A stretch of 64,000 nucleotides of DNA, taken from the NCBI RefSeq assembly GCF_004027225.2, contig NC_046358.1, forward strand, positions 2,632,720-2,696,719, in the 5' to 3' direction. This stretch comes from Strigops habroptila (lineage: Eukaryota; Chordata; Aves; Psittaciformes; Psittacidae). The notes below the pieces were generated by a model, which worked only from the letters and a program-made list of their open reading frames with translations, did no database searches and had not been told where the DNA came from. Made by a program: the position numbers and the translations under genes. Shown here in pieces: positions 23,603 to 36,462 of this stretch (positions within the stretch are counted from its first letter, which is position 1; each line of letters starts with the position of its first letter).

Positions 23603-23614
23603 TGCGCGCGCGCA
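23603..23614. repeat. Alternating CG tract (TGCGCGCGCGCA)
   Basis: A 12-bp self-complementary alternating pyrimidine-purine run with four CpG steps, inside otherwise CpG-poor intron. Such tracts can adopt Z-DNA. Confidence 0.8.
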
Positions 23615-23711
23615 CTTTAAATGTCCTTTTATATGCCTTCTTTTTTTTAAAGCTTGAATTTTTTCCATGTAAAGTAACATGCATCACTTCAAATGATCCA
23701 TTTATATACAA

Positions 23712-23811
23712 GGGGCCTGATTCAACCCTCACTGAGTTGCCACACTGGTCTGAAAGAAGTGTAGTAGAGTAGTAGAGAAAGAAAGAGTAAAGCAGTGGAG
23801 AATCAGGCCCC
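23712..23811. repeat. Degraded palindromic element with 12-bp inverted ends
   Basis: GGGGCCTGATTC at 23712-23723 is the exact reverse complement of GAATCAGGCCCC at 23800-23811. The 76 bp between them are only weakly complementary. The ends resemble those of an old palindromic, MITE-like repeat common in amniote genomes whose family I cannot name with confidence. Confidence 0.55.
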
Positions 23812-24095
23812 TGTCACGCATGAAGTAACCGCACGGAGTTTTGTCTTGGCATGTCAAATATGCCTTTCCCTGGGCTTGTGACCACTCAGGGATTTGGCTT
23901 TGGTTTGTGGCACAAGGCCTGGGTTCTGTGGGCTAGTCAAACATATGGAGTTCAGTGTATAGCCCTAGGAAGCTGCGTATAGTTTGTCAAGAGACACGGA
24001 TGCAGAAGGTGTTTGGTTAGCGGAGCTCGATCGCTTTCTAGCACTGAATCATAAGGTCAGATTTATCCGTGTATTTTCTTTGAATTACAGGTTGA

Positions 24096-24162
24096 AACAG
24101 AGGATACTGGGTTGTACTTGATGATCTTAAAGGCCTTTTCCAACCTAGCTGATTCTATGACT
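24096..24162 (+). repeat. CR1 LINE 3' end, older subfamily
   Basis: A short sense fragment: TGATGATCTTAAAGGCC, TTTTCCAACCTAGCTGATTC and TATGA. The TTAAAGG..CTTTTCCAACCT form differs from the young copies and matches the fragment at 60430-60527. Confidence 0.75.
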
Positions 24163-25351
24163 TGCTTGGGAGAGCAAATAGTTTTCTTACTTGTTAATGA
24201 GAGAGTAAGCAAAATAATCTACAAGTAATGAACTGAGCTGTATGCAAAGCTTCCAGTGTGTCTGAAGGGTAATGTGCAACTGGTCAATTTATGCCCCCTT
24301 GATAGATGATGGGTGAGAATAGTTTCTCCATCAGATTCTAATTCTTAACTGAAAAATAACAGCAAAACAACTCCAAGTGTCACGCTAATGGCGTATTCTA
24401 GGCTGACAGAATAGAAGCTCAGCAAAGTTCTTGTGGCAAAAACCTGAACGAAAACTTTTTCTCACAGGCTCATGTGTGGTTTTTAATTGTGACTGAAGGG
24501 AACCATACAAGAGGGTGGTTTGTTCTCCAGGCATTTTCCAACCATAGCTTTTATTTGGCTGCAAGAACTGCTTTCTGCTTGCCTTAGTTGTGTCTTTAGT
24601 CTCTTTTCAGCTGCATGGAAGAAGGGAGCTGTGAACAGGAGTAAAGGTGAGGTCTGTATGTTGCAGTGCCAAATATTGCTGGATGCAGTGGTGATGTATC
24701 TGCCAAGAACGAGACTGAAGCTACCAATTAATCCCATTTAGAAATCAAATACCTGAGGTAGCATTTAACCCTAGGGCTGGGATCAGTGATTTTCAGTCTA
24801 TTTCATGACCCTGTATTTTCCAGCAACTGAAGCTTTTAATGTGTGTAATATAAGCTCAAAAAGACTTGATTTTTATTTTTTATTTTTAAATAAAATGTGA
24901 CTGGAGACAATTCTCAAATTGCGAAGGGTGTCAGCCAAACCATCTGTCCCAGTCTTCAGCAGAGCATTGTGTTTCTGAAAGGCATTCTAGTGAAACATCA
25001 GCATTCTGCAAAGTTTGAGCTGATTCTACATTAAAAGAGGTGATCCAAAAAGCTGCTGCTGATTTACATGTGAACACTGCCAAGTATCTCTCTGATGAGA
25101 CTACATAACAAAGAAGTGCTGGAGTGATTGAGTAAGGCTGATTTGAACAATCTGTTGTGGGTTATAGCTCCTGATATTCCACAATTGTGAGAAGCTGCTG
25201 TCATTGTATTTTCAATCTGTGTTTTGCTTAGAGGTAGGAGATCTTTTGTTGTCAAATAGCTTGGGGGGAGATATAATATCTCTTGCTTAAAGATATTCAT
25301 GAAGCTTGCATGGGCTGGCTTCATCTGACTTTGTCACCCAGAGTGACTTCT
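24163..25351. other. Intron 1 sequence without recognised features
   Basis: AT-rich, with a T/A-rich run at about 24868-24894. No gene or further repeat is recognised. Confidence 0.4.
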
Positions 25352-26025
25352 AGAATCATAGAATGGTTTGGATTGGAAAGGACCATAAAATCATCCAGTT
25401 CCAACCCCCTGCCATGGGCAGGGAGAACTCACACTAGACCATGTTGCCCAAGACTCTGTCCAACCTGGCCTTGAACGCTGCCGGGGATGGGGCATTTACC
25501 ACTTCTTTGGGCAACCTGTGTCAGTGCCTCACCACCCTCACAGTAAAGAACGTCTTCTTTATATCTAACCTGAACTTCCTGTTTAAGTTTAAACCTATCA
25601 CCCTTTGTCCTATCACTACAGTCCCTGATGAAGAGTCCCTCTGCAGCATCCTTGTAGGACCTCTTCAGATACTGGAAGCTGCTCTGAGGTCTCCACGCAG
25701 CTTCTCTTCTCCAGGCTGAACAGCCCCAACTTTCTCAGCCTGTCTTCATACAGGAGATGCTCCAGCCCCTGATCATCCTCACGGCCTTCTCTGGACTTTC
25801 TCCAACAGCTCCATGTCCTTCTTATGTTAAGGACACCAGAACTGTACACAGTATTCCAAGTGGGGTCTCACAAGAGCAGAATAGAGGGGCAGGATCACCT
25901 CCTTTGACCTGCTGGTCATGCTTCTTTTGATTCAGCCCAGGATACAGCTGGTTTCTGGACTGTGAGCGCACACTGATGTTTCATGCTCAGTTTCTCATCA
26001 ACCAACACCCCCAAGTCCTTAGGAA
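25352..26025 (-). repeat. CR1 LINE fragment, about 670 bp
   Basis: Antisense CR1 from the tail TAGAATCATAGAATGG through the 3' UTR to CACCCCCAAGTCCTTAGG. It carries the CACACTAGACCATGTTGCCC marker (subfamily A). It is the longest young copy in the window and includes the segment (GACCTGCTGGTCATGCTTC) lost from most others. Confidence 0.93.
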
Positions 26026-26885
26026 CTGAGAAATTCTAATTTGGCTTTTGGGTCTGGATATGGATATGGGTTAAGAATCCATTACTTTCCTAACCTTAAT
26101 CTTTTCTTAACTGTTACTGAGGAGTTTGCTCAGTGCGTATCTGCAAAAATGTACAGTATTCATCGTATAGGAGTGGTTCATCTGAGGACACTTCTCTCTG
26201 TTGTTCAGGGGCAACAGGTTACTTTCTGTGCTTGTTATGTGATGAACAGCATGAGCCTTAAAGGGCTCGTGTGGGAGTGATTTCTTCTGCTTTTTGCTGT
26301 TGGAGAGAAATGAAGCAGTTCATATAAAGCAGCTGCTTGGTTTGGAACAAAATCAGCGTAACACATTAAAGAAGCCATTAATCTCTTAGCTTGACCTCCA
26401 TGTATTATTAAAAATGTATTGCATCTATTGTTCATTTCAGAATGCCAGGGATGCTAAGAAATATGTATTCAGATCTACAGATTAAGAACGGAAGTTATAA
26501 TAGGGAACAAAACCAAAAAGGATTTTTGTTAGGTATTGGCTCTCCTTTTAGTAATTTTTAAGAGTAGAATAAGGGCATATAAATACCTACACAAATAAAG
26601 AGTTGCTGTAAACTCTTATCTTGTTTCACAGTTGCTACGTGTAAACTTTTGTCCTGGGATAGTGGCTGCTTCTCTTTGTTCAGTCCTTGGCAACACAAAA
26701 GGCCTCACTTGCAGAAAGTCTTCCAGGAGGGGGAAAAAAGAGAAACAAACCAACTTTTCCATCTCCCCTCCTCTCAAAAATCCCAACATTCATTTTACAA
26801 CAGAACTTATTTAGGCTCTTAAGTTCCCTGGCAAAGTGTCTTTCTTATATACTGCCTTATATATCCCCTGTGCAGTCCTGATGGT
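26026..26885. other. Intron 1 sequence without recognised features
   Basis: Non-coding spacer between two CR1 copies; nothing recognised. Confidence 0.4.
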
Positions 26886-27034
26886 ATCATAGAATCATGG
26901 AGTGGTTTGAGTTGGAAGGGACTTTGAAGCTCATCTAGTTCCAACCCCCTGCCATGGGCAGGGACACCTTCCACTAGACCAGGTTGCTCCAAGCCCCTGT
27001 GTCCAACCTGGCCTTGAACACTGCCAGGGATGGA
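26886..27034 (-). repeat. CR1 LINE fragment, short
   Basis: Antisense 3' end with TATCATAGAATCATGGAGTG and the CACCTTCCACTAGACCAGG marker (subfamily B). It is truncated just after CACTGCCAGGGATGG. Confidence 0.9.
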
Positions 27035-27336
27035 TCAGAAGAGCTTATATTATAATCATGGTAACTGTGTACTGTGAGTAAATCGATCAACCATTAAAAC
27101 CTACATTAGCTTCTAGATGGAGGAAAGGGTCAGTAGATGACTTCTCCAAAAGATGGAATGATTTGGTCAGAAACCTGCTCTGTGTTTATATAGGAGCATA
27201 ATACAATGGTGTGTTCCTGCAGACCAAAACGTAATAACCTCAGGGTCAAGCTTTCATTCATTTTTAGGAAGGTGCTCAACCAGCATTTTCATTTTACTGG
27301 GAGGGTACAGTCAGGTTTGTGGTGTTCTTTAATAGA

Positions 27337-27351
27337 AATATATATATATAA
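27337..27351. repeat. Short (AT)n microsatellite
   Basis: Seven and a half AT repeats (starting and ending in A) in a longer A/T-rich stretch. Confidence 0.7.
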
Positions 27352-28299
27352 ATTCATAAAACTGGCAGCCTTAATTGGATGTAACAGTTAGTAGGAGCAT
27401 ATGAGGTGAACCAGGATGAGATCTCCTGGGGTCTGAGTTGTGTCTTCTCTTAAAATACACGTGGCTTGGCACAGTGAGTAGCTGAGGTTGAGAGCAATGC
27501 AAGTGATAATTTGGTTAGAGTAATGGCATTCATGTAGCTGTGCTCATGAGCTGTGTTCTGCTGCCTGTCCTGCAGATTGTGCACTGGACTCTGAGCTTAT
27601 TTTACATCTATAATGGCTTGTGTCTGCAATAGAGCTTGTCTCGATAGACAGTGATGTAATGGATCAGAATCTGACCTCGCTGCACTGCTTTCCCACAACT
27701 GTTGTGCTGCAATCACACAGCTGTTCACAGATAGTTTTTTTTCCCAGTTGGCTGCTTTGGGAGACATTATTCTTTGGCCTTAACTTCCTAATACGAGTAA
27801 TCAGCCACTCTTTGGTAACCACATTCAGCCAGAGCAGGCAGTGGTGTTGAAGGCATTAAGTATTTGCTTCAGCTCAAAGTATTCAGGCCTTTAATGAAAA
27901 TTAGGTTTATTTTTATGGGCGGTGAATTATGTGCTTTTTCCTTCCCTTTTCCCTTTTCCTCAGTTTACAACTAGCTAAGACAAAAGCAGCACTTTAAGAA
28001 AGGAATGAAGTGTTACGTGTAGATATATCTTGTGGGCTTTAGTTAATGTCATGGATACATGCTGTTCTATTCAGCATCCCTACTGACATCAGGGAGGTTG
28101 CATGGGCTAATAGTTCACTGCTGTTTTGGGGGGCTTTAGAGGTTTTTGTTAAGTATCTTTGATTCATTCATTGTGAAAGTACTGTAAGCTTATGAATTAG
28201 ACCCAAGAAAGGGTGGGAGGAGGAATATAAATGGCTACTTTGGGAGCTGGAAACCTTGACTGCATTGTGTAACTACTTGGTCACATTAAAGTCACTGAA
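27352..28299. other. Intron 1 sequence without recognised features
   Basis: Non-coding. A C/T-rich run lies at about 27938-27962. Confidence 0.4.
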
Positions 28300-28790
28300 A
28301 TGCTGGTTAGGAGGAGCTCCTGGAGGTCAGCTAGTCCAATCTCCCACCCATAGTTGCACTCCTACCAGAACTAGGTCAGGTAAGTGATGGCTTTGGGTCT
28401 CTAAATCTTGGAAATATCCATGTCATAGATCCCACAGCCTCTCTGAGCAACCTGCTCACTTTTTAGTTTCTCCTAATGTCCAGCCTGAGACTCCTAAGCC
28501 ACAGCCTGTGGTCAGTGTCCTTGGTGCGCCATGTGTTGCTCCTGAGAAGAATTTGACTCCATAATTTTAGTAGCAACCCTTCAAATAGTTGTAGGCTTCT
28601 TTTAAGTTGGCCTTTGACATCCTCACAACCAGCCTGTACAAGCCCAGCTCCCCCACACTCTCCCTGAAGGCTGTGCTCTACAGGCCCCTGACCATTTTCA
28701 GGCAGAAACCCTTTGCTTGTCTCTCTGTAATTTACGCACATCCCTTTTGAAGTGAGGAGCCTAAAACAGCATTACCCATGAACTTGCTGA
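28300..28790 (-). repeat. Old CR1 LINE fragment
   Basis: Diverged antisense CR1: GGAGGTCAGCTAGTCCAATC at the 3' end, then TCTCCTAATGTCCAGCCTGA, a TAGTTGTAGGC block, AAGCCCAGCTCCC and finally CACATCCCTTTTGAAGTGAG. The order of landmarks matches the antisense CR1 3' UTR and divergence indicates an old subfamily. Confidence 0.7.
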
Positions 28791-31700
28791 GGCAGTTTGC
28801 AAATACATTAACAATCTGGACCCCAATATCAGCTTCTGCATTCTTTGCTTATCATGCTGCCTGATGAATGCTGTGTACATAACAGTGCTGTATATTATGT
28901 GGTCTGCTCTCCTCTCTGCCTCCAGTGTGGAGAGGCCTTTCTGGTTAGAAACTGCTGTTGAATTCTGCCCAGGCGGAGTGCAGGGAAGCAGTGGCAGAGC
29001 TCCAGAGATGAAGAGGCAGAAGTGTGGCAAGGAGAAGGCAGCAATCAGGATGCTCTCCAAAGCAGTTGGCAACCCTGGGTCTTCTGAGTCCTGTTTGGTT
29101 TCTGAAGACTTGGCTTCTCTGTGGTGCTGAGCTGTTGGATAACTTTTTGGCCATGTGACTTTTCACTCTTTGCCTCTCTTTAATTCATGTATTAAATGAA
29201 CCTAATGATGCCTCTAACCTTTTGTAAAGTATCTGAAGTTCAGTGAATGACAGAACTTCAGACAAGCACATTGCATCACTTTGTGACCATGCATTCATAG
29301 ATGTCAGTGGCTGTCATGTCCTGCCACTTACAGAATGCCTCACATTGTATGTTAGTGTTGCCTGATCTTTGAGCTGTTGTTTGTACTGGAGAAACACCCA
29401 GAAACCCTGTCTTTGGCGCATTCTAGGCCTGGCTTGGATGCCAATACTTTATTAGGCATCATCTTTGGGCCAAAGAACTTGCAGCACAGTTGGACAGAAA
29501 CAAGCATGGGAGGATGAAGTGCCATATGACAATCCTGTAGCAACAGCAAGAATGAGCCCAGCCTGATTGGGTCCAGACTGACCACTTGTAACCACTCCTG
29601 TACTCTCCAGCAGAGAGGGATGTGTCCTGGGGTTGCTGAAGTCCCAGGCTTCACAGACTGTAGTGAGTGAGATTGTGGCTTTGTGTGTGGAAGATTAGGA
29701 AAAGAGAAGTTTATAATGCACAGTTTTCCTCTGCCAGAGCAGGAAACTGAAGCATCACTTGCTGTAGGGAGTCTCCAAAGAGAAATGACTTCATCACTAG
29801 TGAGTGAGCTTCTTGTTACCACAAGCAGTGATTCCGGAGTTCCCTTGTAGCCCTTTGTACAGTCCAAAGTATTTCTCATGCTTTGAAATTTAAAAAAAAC
29901 CCCAAACAACACAATCCGAGACAAAAAGAAACCAACAAAACCCCCCCAAAAGTCCCTGTGTCACAGTCAAATATTACTGCACGCTGCTTGTAAACTCCTT
30001 TAGGTCTCAACTGCGTCAGAGCCGTGCTGTCAATGTTACTGCAGTATATGAGAATATCAGCATTTTCACTGTCCAGACCACTTCAAAATCAAGACTTTGA
30101 AGTCTGGCGGTGAGGTCTGCTGCTGCCTGAGATCTAGTCTCAGGTTTCAGAGTTGTTTTTCTTCCTTGTTTCCACCCCCTGCTCCTTTTCTGTTCCCCAC
30201 AACCAGTGTTGAAGGCACAACCCTCCTGATCATTTTAAGCTTAGGGGATGAGAAAGTAGGATCTGCTGGTTAAATGCTGTCATTCTTTATCACTGACTGC
30301 CCTTAAAGTTGCAGCCACTTACATGAAAGCTGCCCACAGGTACTTGGAAAACTGAGTCACTCTGCTCTATGCAGGTGGAGAACTGGGAAGCAAATATGTT
30401 AGTTTCTCTACTGCAGCATTACAATGTGGAGCATTCATGAACCAAAGACTCGTTCAATATTTCTTTGGAAAATGTGGCTCTAAACACTAACTGCCCCTTC
30501 TTCCTTACACCAGCAGGAAAAGAGGTAATGGATTATGTCTTAACCTTACATAACCCTTAAAAACAGAATGTCACCTAGAAATATTAATGGACTAATAATA
30601 TAGGTAAGCAGTTAAAAAGAATTTTATACCGAACAATGTTGGTAACTGTTCAAGTTGCAGTGTACCCACGTTCTCTTTTCCTCCATCTTTCATTTAGCTT
30701 GCTTCTAGGTTATAAGGTTTTGAAGAGAGCGTGAGGTGGAGAACAGGACCCTGAAACTTCCTCTGTATTAACTCTGTTCAGCTCTGGAACAAAACTCTTT
30801 ACAAAACTTCAGCTCTTACAGCAATTAGTAAAAATAAGTGATAAAATTTGTCGCTTTCTCTCCTGTGAGGATGTTCAGATTATGCTGAAATGCTCTTCAA
30901 AGAGGCTTCCTCCCCCAAGAGTATTAGTTCTGGATGAAGGGTCCCCCCTGAGGCTGGCAGTGCTGATGGACAAAGAGAGCAGAGATATCTTCTTGATATA
31001 AACTCTGGGAATGTCAGCAGAGAGAATCCTGATGCATGCATTTTATTTACCCATGAGGTATGGAATACAAATATTGATATATCCCATAAAATGGTGTTCC
31101 CCTGTCTTGAGCAGTGTAACTAAATCAAGGTTGTTAGTAGCAAGAGGAAAATTGCTCCCTACATACAAATTCACGCCTGTCTTTCTTTAGTTGAAGTAAA
31201 CTCTCGGTGAAGTTGCTACCCAGAAATGACCTCACTAAGGCTGTTTGCTCAAGCTCTTGGCAGTTTTGAATACTCAATGCAGTAGCCAGAAAACAGCAAA
31301 ATCCCCTATAAGTTAGAGAATAAATGAAGTGGTGTTGTCCATTATACCAAAATGCTCTCTGGTTCCTCTCTGCTTTTAGCTCAAAAATATGATTAAAATA
31401 GTACTCTAATATTGCCTTGATTAGTTACACCCTGCCATGTGAAATCCAAAGAAATGGCTCTATATAGAATACTAAAATGCCAGAGGTTAACTGTGCTCCA
31501 GTATTTCATATTAACCCAAGTAACTGTAGTAAGCTACTTAAATACAGACATTAGGGGGAAAAAAATCCTCCACTATTTAAAGTCTGTTGCCAGTGAGTCT
31601 TTGAATTTAGGTAATTTCATGCATGCGGAGGTAGGCTTTATTTTTCCTTCATCAGCTAAAATAACAATGAAGCTGAAGTTGGTGTATTTATTTAATGAAA

Positions 31701-34378
31701 CACAGGATCCCTGCCCTGATGGTTTTCATCAGTCCCCTCGCTATGTGGTAATTAGGGGTTCTCTCCCATGGTTCTGTTTTTACTTAACTCTCTGAATGTG
31801 TAGCCAGTTTAAGTTTCCAGAGATACTCACAAGTAACGTTGCCTTATTTACATGCAGATTATCCAGAGGGGACTCTTAAACACACACTCACATTACAGAA
31901 ATGCAGACGTTTGTGCACTTACTCAGTGAACAGTGTTCTGGAGTAAAACGTTATCTTGTGTGAGTAACTTAATTCATTCCACTCTGCGGATGTGACCTGC
32001 TCTTTCATTTCTTGCACACAAGGATTCAGGAGCTGAAGAGGGCTGAAAGCCAGGACTGCCTGCTCTTGAAGTGCTGCTGGATACAGCTCTGCTAATGAAA
32101 ATACATACCTGAAATCAGGTTCAGCTATAAAGTTGCCCCAGAGAAACCCTATGTGCAATACAGGTCAAGAAATGGGCCGTTGCTTTCTCAGGCTAGACAG
32201 AGCACGTTGGTGGAAAAGAGGTTACAGCCAGCTTCTCATCTTTATGCCTTATAGCAAACTCCCTAAAAGTGACCTGAGAAATATTTGTGTTTGTGTTTCT
32301 GACTCTGCAACTGGGTGCCATTTGCTCCTGGCAGTTATGGAATCACTGGAGACGTGAGGAAGTAGACCAAATCTGTAGCATTTAAAGCTCTCTAAAACAG
32401 CTTCCCTGCATCATACGTGATGTTAAAAATACTAGGTGGCAGTTTGAGCTGATATAAAAGTTTTATTGGTATGAGTTTGAGCCAGCCACGTTATTCAGGA
32501 AGCCACTACTGAGTTTTCAAGTCGCCTGAAATGTGTGCTAGTAAAACCCTTTTATAAAGCAATACAACCACATGCAAAATCCCTGTATGACTAGTCATTT
32601 GTGTCCTGGGATTTAGCCAGTGGGATGGTTGTGATGTGAGTCTCAGCTGCTGGTTTGTACAGGTATAGTGCTTGTAAAGCCAGGCAGAAAGAGTGAGCTT
32701 CTCCCAGCCTCTCCTGGTTCCAGAGTTTAGCAAATGGATTACAGAGAAACCACCTTGGCTTTATGCTGAAACCTATTAATTAAACTTTCTCATTGCAGAA
32801 TTGAGGCTTGCTGCTAATTCCTTTCCCTTCCTGAGCATTAAGTTTAAGAGGGGAATTTGTCAGGTTTTATCCAGCACGCTGTGTACTTACAACTACTGTA
32901 GGATCAGAATCATGTCCCACTGGGGGTATCTGGTGCCTCTTTTCTATGAGCAGAAATCCAAAAGCTTTCCCCAAAACATGACCATTGAAGAAGTGAAGGT
33001 GAGGCAGTGGAGCTTGAGGTTTGCATTGGGAAGGAGAAAAGTTCTCTTTTATTGTGCACTGTGCATATCTTGGAATAAATTAATCTGAGGCATTACAACG
33101 TTTTGGTTGCAAATACAAGTCAGTAGCTGGAGTGATCTGGGTCAGAGCAGGAGGTTGCTAGGCTGGACAATTGGCATGTGAGCATTGCTTCCTAAAAGTG
33201 GATATACACCCAACTGGCTTTAAAGGTCTCTCTGAGACCATGACTGTGTCTAGAATATTCCCCCCCTCCCATTTTTTAGACATCCTGGTAACTGTGAAAA
33301 TGCCCTTGGAGTAGAAATGCAGTGTTAGGATGCAGAAGGTATGTTGCATTCTGATTGCAGTGGGATCTGTTATTATTTGTCTGAGAAGCTGTTTAGATTC
33401 TTTGCTAAATAGGTCTTTCCAGGCTTGTTCTCTCACTCCTTTGATCTGGCTTGGCACTTCTCTCTTTCATTCTGTTGTAATTTCTTGCTTTGCAGCTCAG
33501 CTGTTGTTAATCATCACAGCTTATGAATTCGGGTCCAGATTTTGGCTCTGCCTTTAAAACTGAAGGGTTTCATCTTTACAGTTTTATCATAAATAACAAA
33601 ATTTAGGAATTGGTAATAAAATGTGCTTTAAACAGCTTCATTGGGGAAGCATGTTACAATGCCTTGTGAGAAACCTGTTTAACTGGTACCAGTAACAGTC
33701 TCCTAACAGCAGCTTAACTTTAAACCTATGCTTACTAAACACAAACCCCCCCCCATGCACTTACAACAAATGGAATTCTCTTTGGTGAATAAAATATAGA
33801 TACATAAGTTCTTTTAAAGATAAGGTTTGCTCTTACGTGTTGCAGAAGAGCTGGTGTGTGAACACAGGCTGAAGTTTGGAAACCCATAAGGAGGTAATGA
33901 TTGCGAAAACATTGCTCAAAATTCTTCCTCTTTTTCATATTCCTTGCCCAGGAAAAGGGAAGGATGACTGAGAACGAGAATTATTATCAGCAAACAGCAG
34001 GGAATGCAGCACTGAAAGGATTTGCTGTTCCAGTGTAGCCCTACACCAGTAGTATACTGTACTCACTGTAGTGAGCTCTGTAGTAACATCCTATCTAGAG
34101 CACAAAGCTGAGAGAGGAGAGACTAGGGCTGTCTCCTGCTTTCCAAATGAATATTCCAAATCTGATATAATTCCCGCTTTTACGCTGTCTAAATGGCCAG
34201 TTGGGAATCCTTAATCACTGGATGCAAGCAAAGTGTTTGCAAATCTCTCCAGATTTGGCCACGTTATTCCTGTGTGAATGTAATAGGATGTGGAAGGTTG
34301 TGGGTGAATAAATGTGATGAACTATAGCCAAGGTTTGAAAACATGGGACCTGCATTCCCTGCTAGGGCCATTCTGTCG
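28791..34378. other. Long CR1-free stretch of intron 1
   Basis: About 5.6 kb with no recognised transposon. It contains an A-rich run with C-runs at about 29888-29950 and a nine-base C run at 33746-33754. The 190-codon minus-strand open frame at 29352-29924 and the 118-codon frame at 31439-31795 have no known domain, no convincing start context and no splice support, and are treated as chance. Confidence 0.45.
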
Positions 34379-34433
34379 GAAAAGGGAAAACAGATCCCTT
34401 TGGAAAAAGAGGAAAAGGAAAGCAGATCCCTTT
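34379..34433. repeat. Imperfect tandem duplication, period about 33 bp
   Basis: GAAAAGGGAAAACAGATCCC at 34379 recurs as GAAAAGGAAAGCAGATCCC at 34412, each followed by TTT. The two copies are separated by a purine-rich linker. Confidence 0.7.
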
Positions 34434-35889
34434 ATGAAAACATGTTATGGCATAGCTTTCTTGTATGGGAGTCACTGTGTTTTTATCTAACGAGGCTTGA
34501 CTTCATTTGATTAGAATATTGCTACTAATAGGACAGTGTTGTATTGATGTGGCACAGAAAACTCAATTGAACTGCCCAAGACCACCTTTCCAGTCGGTGT
34601 TAGAGCTGGGACTGAATTCTAGATGTTCTAGCTCTTTTAAGTGTTGAGCTTTTGTGCTCCCCACTGTCCAGCTGTAATTTTAGAGGTTGTGATTACAGAG
34701 GGGAAGGAGCACTTGGCACAGCATCAGTTGACAATGAGATTATTTGGCAGTGATTTTATACTATAAGCATTAGGCTTTCAATGAAAACGACAAAACCTGC
34801 AAGACCTCACTGCAGTAAAAATGTGTTTGAAATGCTTTCCACTACTTCTGTAACAGCTTGCTTGTCTGGTATTTTTGCTCTAGCCTAGTAGGCTGGGCCA
34901 GTCAGGAAGGAGAGCAGTGAAAATACAAGTAGCCACTTAACTCGAAGGATTTACATCCTGCTCAGCTGGGGCATTCTGTCAGAAATACATTTAGTGTATC
35001 ATGATTAAATGCTTTAAGGAATACTTCTCACTACGCAGTCACCCACATTGGAGTAACATTTCCATGTTGTACTAAAGCAAACCACTGTGCATGCTCATTA
35101 CAGAAACATGTTTGTGCAGCTCTCCATAGATCGCATCCAGCAACAACCTACACAGACCCGTCTGGTGACACAGGATTGCTCAGCCCAGCGGCGCTCTGGC
35201 TTCTGCTTTATGATAAGCTAAGGTGGTTTCCTTCTTGCAAATTATGGGAAGGTCTCTTTCTCTTTCTTTCTGAAGCACAGAGTCATCTATTTTTGGATTC
35301 GGTTTGTATCACATTCAGGATGACTCTTGTTGGGTACGTCAGAAAGTTTGTCATCGTTCTTATTTTAAGTATTATACATCTGAGTAAAATTAAGGCATAC
35401 CACACACATGAGGAAAGCTTCTCCTTCCTTTTTAGCTATACTGAAAAGCTGTATTAGTTCACTCTGTGTTTGTACAGATCACTAAGCATTGTCGGCAATG
35501 TAATAAAAGGTGGAGAAGCTCTTGAGAAGATGACACACAGAGTTTCGGTATGCTGCTTCTGCTTCACACCCTGCTTACAGAATACTGCAGCTACTCAAGC
35601 CAGGAGCTATAAAGCTTATTGTTATTATCCTAAATAACAACTTGTGATTTTTATAAAGTACCTTTTGATAGTGTTTTATGAATAGTAAATGAGCTTTGTA
35701 GCATCTTATTAAAGCAGAAAAATACTGCAAATTCAAAGAGAAGGGAAAATTTGAAATGTATGCAGGAGAAGTGTTTTGTTTTAAAGTCACAAAAGTCAAA
35801 GTGGCAAAACTAGAGAGAAAATCCTCAAATGTGTTTTGTTGGATATTATGGTGCTACCTAATGGAGAGGTGTGGTGTTAGTTTAGGGTT
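34434..35889. other. Intron 1 sequence without recognised features
   Basis: AT-rich non-coding sequence; nothing recognised. Confidence 0.4.
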
Positions 35890-36096
35890 AGAATCATAGA
35901 ACCATAGAATGGTTTGGCTTAGAAAGGACCTTAAGATCATCCAGTTCCAATCCCCTGCACTAGGCAGGGACGCCTCACTCTAGACCATGTTGCCCAAGGC
36001 TCTGTCCAAGCTGGCCTTGAACACTGCCAGGGATAAGGCAGCCACAGCTTCTCTGGGCTACCTGTGCCAGCGCCTCAGCACCCTCACAGTAAGAAT
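35890..36096 (-). repeat. CR1 LINE fragment, mosaic markers
   Basis: Antisense 3' end (AGAATCATAGAACCATAG) with the subfamily A marker CTCTAGACCATGTTGCCC, followed by GCAGCCACAGCTTCTCTGGG, which is otherwise typical of subfamily B. It is 5'-truncated at ACCCTCACAGTAAGAA. Confidence 0.9.
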
Positions 36097-36311
36097 TGAG
36101 TTAGATGTGTCCTGAATGTGCTGTGCTCTGTCTGTCCGGCCAGTGCAGCTGCCAGGAGGAGATCGTAGCAAAATGGAGCTTTGAGAGCAACCCAGGGCTG
36201 CCTGAATTTACAGCCCACAGACTGTGGAAGGAGGACACGGCACAGCAAAACATCTTCAGCATTTTGTTATATCATTAAACAAGAAATGGGTTGCTGCCTA
36301 TGAGAAGCATA
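36097..36311. other. Spacer between two oppositely oriented CR1 copies
   Basis: About 215 bp, moderately GC-rich, without recognised features. Confidence 0.4.
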
Positions 36312-36462
36312 TGTGGCTGCCCCATCCCTGGCAGTGTTCAAGACCAGGTTGGATGGGGCTTGGAGCAACCTGGTCTGGTGGAAGATGTCCCTGCCTGTGG
36401 CAGGGTGTTGGAACTAGATGAGCTTTAAGGTCCCTTCCAACCCAAACTATTCTGTGATTTCT
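36312..36462 (+). repeat. CR1 LINE fragment, short
   Basis: Sense 3' end from TGTGGCTGCCCCATCCCTGG to ATTCTGTGATTTCTG with GATGAGCTTTAAGGTCCC (subfamily B). It forms an inverted pair with the copy at 35890-36096. Confidence 0.9.

Noticed and set aside
25441..25719. Repeated short open frames with similar translations, such as [20 protein letters not shown], across the window
   Set aside because: These are antisense readings of the CR1 3' UTR, which recur with each CR1 copy. Not a gene family.
29352..29924. 190-codon minus-strand open frame
   Set aside because: No recognisable domain, low-complexity edges, no splice or promoter context. Consistent with chance in 52 kb of intron.
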